The notes below the pieces were generated by a model. It was not told where the DNA came from. It made no database searches and saw only the letters and a program-made list of their open reading frames with translations. The position numbers were made by a program, and so were the translations under genes. Below are positions 6,789-13,510 of a DNA stretch of 13,565 bases, one piece after another; position 1 is the first letter of the stretch, and each line of letters begins with the position of its first letter. Origin of the DNA: Aquifex sp. GTDB lineage: Bacteria > Aquificota > Aquificia > Aquificales > Aquificaceae. The stretch is taken from NCBI GenBank assembly GCA_015487405.1, contig WFPV01000104.1, positions 1 to 13,565 of the forward strand, in the 5' to 3' direction.

Positions 6789-7954
6789 CCGAGTTTTTCC
6801 TTTATTTGGGATACTTCCGCAAGAGTCTCGTAAGGGTTCTTCTTCTCCGTTTCCCATACGAAGACGTTGTTCCTGTGAAGTATCCACTTTGCAGTGTTGC
6901 TCTTGGGATGAAAGCCGCTTATGACGAGGTTGACGTTCCGTCTGACGAGTTCCCGAGCTACGCTCTCTTCTTTGTTCTTTTCCTCATTTCCGTTAAAGTT
7001 TATGACCTCTGGTTTTCCACTTCCCTCTTTAAAGATTAGGATTTTTTCAGTCTCTCCAAAATCCTTTGCTATGTGTCCGTCTTTGGTAAGAACTGCAATT
7101 TTTAGTTTGTCATCCGCACAGCAGGGCTCATAATGGATGAAAACCATCTCTACGTTCGGAATCTCCTTCATGATTTTCTGCTCTATGGCGTCCGCTATCC
7201 TGTGGCTCTTTATGAAGTCCGAGGTGTTTATGGATATGACGGCGTCTATAAAGAGGTGTCCTCCTGCATTTCTAGCGAGTAACCTCCTTATTTCTACTAC
7301 TTCAGGAAAGGAAAGAATAATTTTTTTAATCCTCTCTATAGTCTCGCGATCCGCAGCAATGTCAAGGATTGCTCCCACTTGTTCTTTCAGGAGGTTTATA
7401 GCTGTGTAAAGAACTATAAGAGCGATACCTATCGCCACGTATCTCTCTATGTTGTATCCCACGTAATAAGAAGTAAGACTCACTAAAACTAAGAGAGAGG
7501 AAAAGGCGTCCGTAAGGGTGTGGTAAGAGTCTGCGATTAGGGTGGGTGAGTTTAGTTTTTTACCGGCTCTCCTCTCCAAGAAGGAAAGCGTTAGGGAAGT
7601 GGTTATTGAGAAGATAACTATGCCGATACCTATCGGTAGGTTTTCTTTATCTATCTTTATCTCCCCCTTTAACGCTCGGTGGATTATCTCCCAGGCTGTG
7701 AATATGAGGAAGAAGGATATGACGATGGCACCGATATTTTCAAGCTTGTAAAGTCCGTAGGGAAAGCGCTCGTTCTTTACTTGGGAAAACTTTATAGAAA
7801 GGAAGGCGATTAAAGAAGCGGAGGCGTCGGATAGTGAGTGAATGGCGTCTCCTATAAGGGAGAGACTCCCGCTCAGTAGTCCCCCAATAAGCTTCAGGAG
7901 GGATTGAAGGAGATTAAGTCCTAAGGATACGAGTGCCCAGTGCTCTTTTTTCAT
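6785..7954 (-). CDS. Cation diffusion facilitator transporter fused to a NifX-like domain
   Basis: This is an inner-membrane divalent metal/proton antiporter of the CDF family, 389 residues, longer than the usual ~300. Six membrane helices span about residues 8-190. The metal site has GDAIHSLSD (Asp36, His39, Asp43) in helix 2 and ADSYHTLTD (His145, Asp149) in helix 5. His/Asp pairs at both positions resemble zinc-type CDFs more than the iron-type DxxxD. The cytoplasmic ferredoxin-like CDF domain covers about 200-276 and ends in YEPCCADD, with a Cys pair. Residues 284-370 (KIAVLTKDGHIAKDFG, then LVRRNVNLVISGF) look like the NifX/NifB-C/NafY-type (dinitrogenase FeMo-cofactor binding) fold. The extra domain may sense or buffer metal. 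Both ends use 4-base ATGA overlaps. Zinc specificity is inference. Confidence 0.88.
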   Translation of the reverse strand: MKKEHWALVSLGLNLLQSLLKLIGGLLSGSLSLIGDAIHSLSDASASLIAFLSIKFSQVKNERFPYGLYKLENIGAIVISFFLIFTAWEIIHRALKGEIKIDKENLPIGIGIVIFSITTSLTLSFLERRAGKKLNSPTLIADSYHTLTDAFSSLLVLVSLTSYYVGYNIERYVAIGIALIVLYTAINLLKEQVGAILDIAADRETIERIKKIILSFPEVVEIRRLLARNAGGHLFIDAVISINTSDFIKSHRIADAIEQKIMKEIPNVEMVFIHYEPCCADDKLKIAVLTKDGHIAKDFGETEKILIFKEGSGKPEVINFNGNEEKNKEESVARELVRRNVNLVISGFHPKSNTAKWILHRNNVFVWETEKKNPYETLAEVSQIKEKLG

Positions 7955-9126
7955 ATTACTTCCACCCAGACTCCTTTTAAGTATAAGGTGTTAGGCATCT
8001 GGAGAATCCAGGGATGGTCTAAATCCTGAAAGGTCTTTGCTATCACCTTGACCTGCCTCCTCACATCGTAGGAAGCTGCGAGTAAAACGTCAAGGAGGTG
8101 TTGCTCGGTTATATGGAAGGAGCAGGAGAATATGGCTAAATACCCTCCGGGTTTTGCGATTTTAAGTCCCCTCACGCAGAGCTCCTTGTATCCCCTGAGT
8201 GCGTTGGGAACCGCAGCTTTGTTCTTGGCAAAGGAAGGTGGGTCTATGATTATTACGTCAAACTTCTCCTTCTTCTTATACAGTTCTCTCAAAAAATCAA
8301 AGGCGTTAGCCTTCACCCACTTTATCTCTCCAAGTCCGTTTAGCTCTGCGTTTTTTTGAGCAACTTCCAAGGCAAGCTCCGATATATCCACACCTATCAC
8401 TTCTCCCGCTCCCGCCTTTTTCATATTTAGGGCAAAACCTCCCGTGTGACAAAAAACGTCCAAACACCTATCGCCGGGCTCTACGAGGTTTCTTACGAAT
8501 TTTCTCGCGTTCCTCTGGTCTAAAAAGAAACCTGTCTTTTGCCCTTCGGGAATGTTTATGTAGTATTTAAGGTCGTGTTCCCAGATAGTAATTTCTTCGG
8601 GCACTTCTCCGTATATAACTCCCTCCTCTACGTCTAAACCTTCCACTCTCTTTGCTATTTCGTTCACCTTCTCGTAAATACCTTTAGGTCTCAGAAGCTC
8701 CACAAGGGTATCTATTACTACATCTCTGAACTGATTCATTCCGTAAGTGGTAAATTCCACCGCAAGGTAATTTCCGTAAACGTCAACGATGAGCCCGGGA
8801 AGGAGGTCGCCTTCTGAGTGAACGAGCCTGAAAGCGTTGCTGTTGATGTAGAGCTTTTTTCTATACTCGTAAGCCTGAACTATCCTCTCTCTGATAAGCT
8901 CAGGGGAGATGGGTTTATCCTTTTCAAAAGAGAGTAGTCTTATAGCGATGTTGACCTCAGGGTTTATGTAGCCGTAGCCTAAGAACTTCCCGTTTACGTC
9001 TCTTACTACTACGAGATCTCCTTTCTTGGGCTTTCTTGAAAAGGAGGCTATCTCCGGTCTGTAAATCCAAGGGAAGAATCCCCTTATCCTATCCTCTACT
9101 CCGGGTTTTACTCTGACTTGAAGCAT
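7951..9126 (-). CDS. RlmI/RlmO-family 23S rRNA m5C methyltransferase (PUA + Rossmann)
   Basis: This SAM-dependent RNA cytosine-5 methyltransferase of COG1092 type has 391 residues. The N-terminal PUA domain (about 1-70) contains PWIYRPEI and the GDLVVV strand. A central part has SEGDLLPGLIVDVYGN at about 104-119, a family hallmark. The catalytic domain has TGFFLDQRNAR at 198-208, SAM motif I LDVFCHTGGFALN at 222-234, DPPSFAKNK at 295-303 and motif VI FSCSFHIT, whose Cys335 is the likely nucleophile. E. coli RlmI modifies C1962 of 23S rRNA and Thermus RlmO modifies C1942. Which applies here cannot be told from sequence, so no symbol is given. It starts 11 bases after the small membrane gene ends and overlaps the CDF gene by 4 bases. 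No Shine-Dalgarno precedes its ATG. Confidence 0.9.
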   Translation of the reverse strand: MLQVRVKPGVEDRIRGFFPWIYRPEIASFSRKPKKGDLVVVRDVNGKFLGYGYINPEVNIAIRLLSFEKDKPISPELIRERIVQAYEYRKKLYINSNAFRLVHSEGDLLPGLIVDVYGNYLAVEFTTYGMNQFRDVVIDTLVELLRPKGIYEKVNEIAKRVEGLDVEEGVIYGEVPEEITIWEHDLKYYINIPEGQKTGFFLDQRNARKFVRNLVEPGDRCLDVFCHTGGFALNMKKAGAGEVIGVDISELALEVAQKNAELNGLGEIKWVKANAFDFLRELYKKKEKFDVIIIDPPSFAKNKAAVPNALRGYKELCVRGLKIAKPGGYLAIFSCSFHITEQHLLDVLLAASYDVRRQVKVIAKTFQDLDHPWILQMPNTLYLKGVWVEVI

Positions 9127-9137
9127 AGTATTATAAT

Positions 9138-9383
9138 TTACGGTTTTACAAAAGCTCTATAGACTACAAACAGTAAAACTGCGAATGCGTGGGATAAGGT
9201 AAAGAGAATCAAGCCCTTTGCACCGAACCTTTCCCCTATAAGTAGCATAATTAGTGCGGTCAGGAAAAACCTTACGGGAAAAGTCAGGAGGGGATTTCTT
9301 CCTTGCTTAGACCTCCTGTAAATATTCCCTGCGTATAACAAGCCCGATAAAAAACCTACTATAATAATTAGAGCGAATTCCAT
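9138..9383 (-). CDS. Small three-helix membrane protein, AtpR-like
   Basis: This 81-residue hydrophobic protein has three likely membrane helices, at about 3-22, 34-50 and 55-76. A basic loop (YRRSKQGR) follows helix 1, and an Arg38-Phe pair sits at the start of helix 2 (FPVRFFLTALIML). The pattern GxxxGLLYAGNIYRR, loop, then VRFFLTA resembles the AtpR subunit of N-type ATP synthases, which places arginines next to the c-ring. That resemblance comes from reading alone and is tentative. No ATP synthase gene is in the window. It heads the operon with the rRNA methyltransferase, the CDF transporter and murD. It has no Shine-Dalgarno, and its ATG lies only 21 bases from the divergent EAL gene. 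A plain hypothetical membrane protein is the fallback call. Confidence 0.65.
   Translation of the reverse strand: MEFALIIIVGFLSGLLYAGNIYRRSKQGRNPLLTFPVRFFLTALIMLLIGERFGAKGLILFTLSHAFAVLLFVVYRAFVKP
9360..9365 (+). promoter_or_regulatory. Possible -10 element for the EAL gene
   Basis: TATAAT on the plus strand lies 39 bases before the EAL start at 9405, inside the first codons of the divergent AtpR-like gene. No matching -35 hexamer is seen at the usual spacing, so this is only a candidate. Confidence 0.3.
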
Positions 9384-9404
9384 CTGTTATGAGAGTATTC
9401 TACA

Positions 9405-10421
9405 ATGGAAAAGGTTTTACTGATCTTTGATTCAGAAAAATTCTTAGAAGAATTCCTGAAAATTTCAAATGAATTGGGGTACAAGTTTGAAAGGAGGGGT
9501 AATTTAATCTTATTAGGGAGAAACTTATCTGAGGAAGAGCTCGCAGCTATATTCTACGAAACAGAAGCCGAAGTTTTAAAACACGTAAAGCTGTATAAAG
9601 GTGAATTTGATGATATGAGCTGTGAAGGTTTATTAGATATTGTTCCTAAAGTTGAACCAATAAACGATTTTCTTGACGAATTTCTTTTTAAGAATATAGG
9701 AAAACTCCTTGTTAACACGAAAATTTTTTTCCATCCTATAATTTCTGTAGAGAAAAAAAGAGTGTGGGCTGTTGAAGCCCTATGCCGTCCTCCCGTTCAT
9801 ATTGTAGACCTGCTAAATGTGGGAAAGAAATCCTCCCAGTTTTCAGAGGTTTACTGTAGGGATAAAGCCTTAGAGAGATTTTCTCAGCTTGGAGATTCCC
9901 AGCTTTACTTATTTTTGAACTTTCATCCTAAGTTTTTGAAGAATCCTCTTGAGAATTTCGGGGATTTTATCTCTTCCGTTTACCTTTATAACTTAAAGCC
10001 GGAGCGTATAATCGTTGAGCTTACGGAACACGAAGCGATGGAAATGAGCGCCATAAAGAACCTTATCTCTTTTCTAAAATCTGAAAAAGTAAAAGTAGCC
10101 TTGGACGATATAGGAACGGGTTACTCGGGACTCTTCTATCTCTCCGAGTTAAAGCCTGACATCATTAAGATAGACATGGAACTAATTAGAGACATCCACA
10201 AACATAACTTAAAAAAAGTAATAGTGAACTACCTCATTCGAATGGCACACGATAACGGTATAAAAGTAGTAGCCGAAGGTGTAGAAAAGATAGAGGAACT
10301 GGAAACGGTGGTTTATATGGGAGTGGACCTCATACAGGGCTTCCTCTTCTCCAAGCCTACCGAAAATCCGAACTTTGAGGAGATAGATAAAAAAGCGGAG
10401 GAGCTCCTATCTTCCGTGTAG
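9405..10421 (+). CDS. EAL-domain cyclic di-GMP phosphodiesterase
   Basis: This is a predicted soluble enzyme that hydrolyses c-di-GMP to pGpG. The EAL domain covers about residues 107-325 of 338, and every catalytic motif is intact: EALCR (Glu124), LNFHP (Asn172), ELTE (Glu205, Glu208), DDIGTGYSG (Asp234, Asp235), KID (Lys255), EGVE (Glu291) and QGF (Gln311). Activity is therefore expected. There is no GGDEF domain, membrane helix or signal peptide. Residues 1-100 are an unassigned, charged, probably alpha/beta region, possibly a sensor. The 5' third looks more AT-rich than neighbouring genes by eye. It stands alone, divergent from the AtpR-like gene, with only a weak GAGAG ribosome site at 9391-9395. 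It ends in a hairpin terminator within the convergent carB2 gene, which it overlaps by 15 bases. Confidence 0.92.
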   Translation: MEKVLLIFDSEKFLEEFLKISNELGYKFERRGNLILLGRNLSEEELAAIFYETEAEVLKHVKLYKGEFDDMSCEGLLDIVPKVEPINDFLDEFLFKNIGKLLVNTKIFFHPIISVEKKRVWAVEALCRPPVHIVDLLNVGKKSSQFSEVYCRDKALERFSQLGDSQLYLFLNFHPKFLKNPLENFGDFISSVYLYNLKPERIIVELTEHEAMEMSAIKNLISFLKSEKVKVALDDIGTGYSGLFYLSELKPDIIKIDMELIRDIHKHNLKKVIVNYLIRMAHDNGIKVVAEGVEKIEELETVVYMGVDLIQGFLFSKPTENPNFEEIDKKAEELLSSV

Positions 10422-12020
10422 GACCTGAAGGGGATTTACCTTCAGGTTTTCTCCTCTCTCTTTAAGTTTTCTGTAGCTCTTTATGGCTTCTAAAACTGCG
10501 TATCCTGCCCTTACGGTAGTGTAGTAGGGAATGTTGAACTGAACCGCCGCCCGCCTTATGTGGTAGGCATCGCTCTTTTCTCTCTTTCCAGTTGGGGTGT
10601 TGATTATGAGGTCTATCTCACCGTTTATAATCATATCAACTACGTTCGGTCTTCCTTCCGAGACCTTCTTTACGAGCGTGGCAGAAATTCCGTGCTCCTT
10701 TAAAAACTTGTAAGTTCCCGAGGTGGCGAGTATGCGAAATCCCAGCTCAAGAAATCCCTTTGCAAGGTCAAGAATTTTGGGTTTATCCCTGTCCGCAACG
10801 CTGATAAAAACGTTTCCTTTCTCGGGCAATCTGTATCCTGCGGAGAGCTGAGCCTTGTAGTAAGCCAGTCCGAACTCCTCGTCTATTCCCATAACTTCTC
10901 CCGTGCTCTTCATCTCCGGACTCAGGAGTGGGTCAACTTCGGGAAAACGTTTCCAGGGAAAGACAACTTCTTTAACGGAGAAAATCTTTTTATCCTTGGG
11001 CAGGAAGTCGGAACAAACGTGAGCTTTACCCTCCTCTAATCTTTTAAATACCTCCGGTAGGATTTCCCTCAGTTTTTTACCTATCAAGATTTTAGTCGCT
11101 ATTTTTGCAAGGGGATAGCCTATGCTCTTACTCACGAACGGCACAGTCCTTGAAGCCCTCGGGTTCACCTCTAAGACGTAAATCTCTCCGTTTTGAACCG
11201 CAAACTGGACGTTTATCAATCCTCTTACTTCTAAGGCTTTCGCGAGCTTACGGGTTTGGGACTTTACCTCCTCCACTATCTCGTCGGGTAAGGTATAGGG
11301 GGGAATGGAGGTCGCACTGTCCCCCGAGTGAACTCCCGCTTCCTCTATGTGCTCCATAACCGCACCGATCAAGGTGTCTTCCCCGTCCGAAACCGCATCA
11401 ACGTCCAGCTCAACACTGTCAACGAGAAACTTGTCTATAAGAACGGGTCTTTCGTAGCTTACGCTGACAGCTTCCTCCAGGTATTCCTTCAGCTCACTCT
11501 CGTCGTGGACTATGCGCATAGCCCTTCCGCCAAGCACGTAAGAGGGTCTGACTAAGACCGGGTATCCAATTTCCTCAGCAACCTTGAGTGCTTCTTCCTT
11601 GCTTCTTGCCGTCCCGCTTTTGGGTTGCTTTAAACCGAGTGAGATTATGAGCTGTCTGAAAAGCTCCCTGTCCTCCGCCCTATCTATGTTTTCGGGGGAT
11701 GTTCCGAGAATGTTGACACCTGCTTTCTTCAAAGGAAGAGAGAGCTTCAAGGGGGTCTGTCCACCAAATTGAAGAATAACACCGTAAGGTCTTTCTTTTT
11801 CTATTATGTCCATAACGTGTTCAAAGACTATCGGCTCAAAGTAGAGCTTGTCCGCGGTGTCGTAGTCTGTGGAAACGGTCTCGGGGTTGCAGTTCACCAT
11901 GATAGCTTCATATCCCTCTTCCTGCAAGGAAAATACCGCGTGAACACATGCGTAATCAAACTCTATACCTTGACCTATACGGTTGGGACCACTCCCCAGA
12001 ATAATAACCTTTTTGGACAT
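10407..12020 (-). CDS. carB2: Carbamoyl-phosphate synthase large subunit, separate C-terminal half
   Basis: Carbamoyl-phosphate synthase makes carbamoyl phosphate for arginine and pyrimidine synthesis. Usual CarB is about 1070 residues; this 537-residue protein is only the second half, the part that phosphorylates carbamate. It opens with GPNRIGQGIEFDY at 11-23, as at the midpoint of E. coli CarB. It continues with NCNPETVSTDYDT, the ATP-grasp RPSYVLGGRAM at 158-168, MEHIEEAGVHSGDS at 222-235 and metal-binding EVNPR at 284-288. An MGS-like allosteric domain covers about 401-525 (LATSGTYKFL, NVVDMIINGEIDLIINTP). The ORF has a proper start and stop and no sign of decay. Split carB1/carB2 genes are known in Aquifex and in Methanocaldococcus. 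The N-terminal half and carA must lie elsewhere. The ATG has no Shine-Dalgarno; a -10-like TAAAAT lies 9 bases upstream. Confidence 0.95.
   Translation of the reverse strand: MSKKVIILGSGPNRIGQGIEFDYACVHAVFSLQEEGYEAIMVNCNPETVSTDYDTADKLYFEPIVFEHVMDIIEKERPYGVILQFGGQTPLKLSLPLKKAGVNILGTSPENIDRAEDRELFRQLIISLGLKQPKSGTARSKEEALKVAEEIGYPVLVRPSYVLGGRAMRIVHDESELKEYLEEAVSVSYERPVLIDKFLVDSVELDVDAVSDGEDTLIGAVMEHIEEAGVHSGDSATSIPPYTLPDEIVEEVKSQTRKLAKALEVRGLINVQFAVQNGEIYVLEVNPRASRTVPFVSKSIGYPLAKIATKILIGKKLREILPEVFKRLEEGKAHVCSDFLPKDKKIFSVKEVVFPWKRFPEVDPLLSPEMKSTGEVMGIDEEFGLAYYKAQLSAGYRLPEKGNVFISVADRDKPKILDLAKGFLELGFRILATSGTYKFLKEHGISATLVKKVSEGRPNVVDMIINGEIDLIINTPTGKREKSDAYHIRRAAVQFNIPYYTTVRAGYAVLEAIKSYRKLKERGENLKVNPLQVLHGR
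10423..10450 (+). terminator. Intrinsic terminator of the EAL gene, inside carB2 coding sequence
   Basis: ACCTGAAGG at 10423-10431 and CCTTCAGGT at 10439-10447 form a perfect 9-base stem with a 7-base loop, followed by TTT and then a pyrimidine-rich run. It starts one base after the EAL stop codon. On the minus strand the hairpin is not followed by a T run, so it should terminate only plus-strand transcription. The same bases encode the last codons of carB2. Confidence 0.75.
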
Positions 12021-12049
12021 ATCAGGAAAATTTTAAAATATTATGTTCA
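12021..12049. promoter_or_regulatory. Compact bidirectional promoter between carB2 and gcvPB
   Basis: Only 29 bases separate the two divergent ATGs. The middle is the palindrome ATTTTAAAAT at 12030-12039, which reads as a -10-like TAAAAT on both strands (12034-12039 on plus, 12030-12035 on minus). TATTAT at 12039-12044 is another plus-strand candidate. Transcription starting about 7 bases past each TAAAAT would begin within about 2-5 bases of the start codons. Neither gene has a Shine-Dalgarno. No clear -35 is seen; TTTTGG at 12011-12016 is the best plus-strand guess. Confidence 0.5.
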
Positions 12050-13510
12050 ATGGAGCTCATCTTTGAAAAATCCCGTAAAGGCAGAATAGGCTATAAGCTT
12101 CCGGAATTAGACGTTGATGAAATAGATTTTAAAGAAGTAATACCAGAAGGGTATCTAAGGAAAGAGCTAAACCTTCCGGAAGTTTCCGAGCTTGATGTCG
12201 TAAGACACTACACGAAACTCTCTCAGCTAAATTACGCGGTTGATACTACGATGGTTCCCCTTGGTTCCTGCACTATGAAGTATAATCCTCGTATTAACGA
12301 AGAAATCGCTTCCAATCCCAAGCTTACTAATATTCACCCTTTCACTCCTGAGGAATATATACAGCCCATCTTGAAATTAGCTTACGAGCTTAAGGAGCTC
12401 CTTAAAGAGCTTGGCGGGTTTGCGGATGTCTCACTTCAACCCGCGGCGGGTGCTCAGGGGGAGCTTCTCGGTCTTCTTTTAATAAGGGCTTACCACGAAG
12501 ATAGGGGAAACAGAGATAAGAGGGTTATCCTCATTCCGGACAGTGCCCACGGGACGAATCCCGCAACTGCGGCTATATGCGGTTTTGATATAAGAGTGGT
12601 TAAAAGCGATAAAAAGGGTGAGCTTGATTGGGAGGATTTTAAGAAAAAGCTCAAAGAGGACGTTGCGGCGTTGATGATAACGAATCCAAACACCTTAGGA
12701 ATATTTGAGAGAAGAATAAAGGAAGTAGCTGATGAGCTTCACGAAAGAGACGCTCTCCTTTACATGGATGGAGCAAACTTTAACGCCTTGGTGGGTAAGT
12801 TCAAGCCCGGGGAGTGGGGAGTGGACGTTATGCACTTTAATCTTCATAAGACCTTTTCAACACCCCACGGCGGCGGGGGACCCGGTGCGGGACCGGTGGG
12901 AGCATCAGAAAAGCTAAAACCCTACCTCCCCGTTCCTCAAGTAGAGTTTGACGGAGAACGTTACTATCTGAACTGGGACATTCCCAAGAGTGTAGGGAAA
13001 CTTCTTACCTTCTACGGGCACTTCCTCGTGTGGGTAAAAGCCCTAGCCTACATACTCACATACGGAAAGGAAATCGGGAAGATTTCGGACTTTGCGGTGT
13101 TAAACGCAAGATACCTAAAACATCTCCTCAAGGAAGTGTTGAAGGACCCTTATCCCGATACTCCCTGTATGCACGAGTTTGTGCTTTCTGCCTCTAACTT
13201 GCTTAAATACGGCGTAAAGGCGGGAGATGTAGCAAAAAGAATTCTGGATTATGGCTTTTACGCACCTACGATGTATTTCCCACTAATTGTGAAAGAAGCC
13301 CTCATGATAGAGCCGACGGAGACAGAAAATCCCGATACACTGCATAGGTTTGCAAAGGTTATAAAGAGAATAGTCTTAGAAGCTAAGAAAAAGCCCGAGC
13401 TAGTAAAGAACGCTCCTTTCAAAACACCTGTGAGAAGGATAAAAGAGGCTGAAGCTAACAGAAATTTAATCCTAACCTACAAGGATGTTGTTAAGAGTAA
13501 GGAATCTTAA
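12050..13510 (+). CDS. gcvPB: Glycine dehydrogenase (decarboxylating) subunit 2, GcvPB
   Basis: This is the PLP-bearing half of the two-subunit glycine decarboxylase (P-protein) of the glycine cleavage system. It decarboxylates glycine and passes the aminomethyl group to lipoyl GcvH; in an autotroph the system may run either way. The 486-residue length is typical of subunit 2. The sequence shows SKPGR-like SRKGRIGYKLPELDVDE at the N-terminus, PLGSCTMKYNP at 70-80, DSAHGTNPA at 164-172, MDGANFNAL at 239-247, and the PLP lysine Lys267 in NLHKTFSTPHGGGGPG. Subunit 1 (gcvPA), gcvT and gcvH are absent from the window. The start at 12050 matches the family N-terminus but has no Shine-Dalgarno, suggesting a leaderless message. 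Its 3' end overlaps the next gene by 26 bases. Confidence 0.95.
   Translation: MELIFEKSRKGRIGYKLPELDVDEIDFKEVIPEGYLRKELNLPEVSELDVVRHYTKLSQLNYAVDTTMVPLGSCTMKYNPRINEEIASNPKLTNIHPFTPEEYIQPILKLAYELKELLKELGGFADVSLQPAAGAQGELLGLLLIRAYHEDRGNRDKRVILIPDSAHGTNPATAAICGFDIRVVKSDKKGELDWEDFKKKLKEDVAALMITNPNTLGIFERRIKEVADELHERDALLYMDGANFNALVGKFKPGEWGVDVMHFNLHKTFSTPHGGGGPGAGPVGASEKLKPYLPVPQVEFDGERYYLNWDIPKSVGKLLTFYGHFLVWVKALAYILTYGKEIGKISDFAVLNARYLKHLLKEVLKDPYPDTPCMHEFVLSASNLLKYGVKAGDVAKRILDYGFYAPTMYFPLIVKEALMIEPTETENPDTLHRFAKVIKRIVLEAKKKPELVKNAPFKTPVRRIKEAEANRNLILTYKDVVKSKES

Noticed and set aside
6789..6887. Upstream ATG that would extend murD by 33 residues
   Set aside because: The added residues are hydrophilic, resemble no MurD N-terminus and lie in the CDF coding region; the ATG at 6788 makes the standard 4-base overlap and puts the Rossmann motif at the start.
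9130..9135. TATAAT on the minus strand just before the rRNA methyltransferase ATG
   Set aside because: It sits only 3 bases from the start codon, so transcription would begin within or after the ATG, and no -35 is present. It is better explained by AT-rich spacer DNA in an operon.
11769..12089. 106-codon open frame on the plus strand opposite carB2
   Set aside because: It is antisense to strongly conserved carB2 codons, has no ribosome site and its translation has no recognisable motif.
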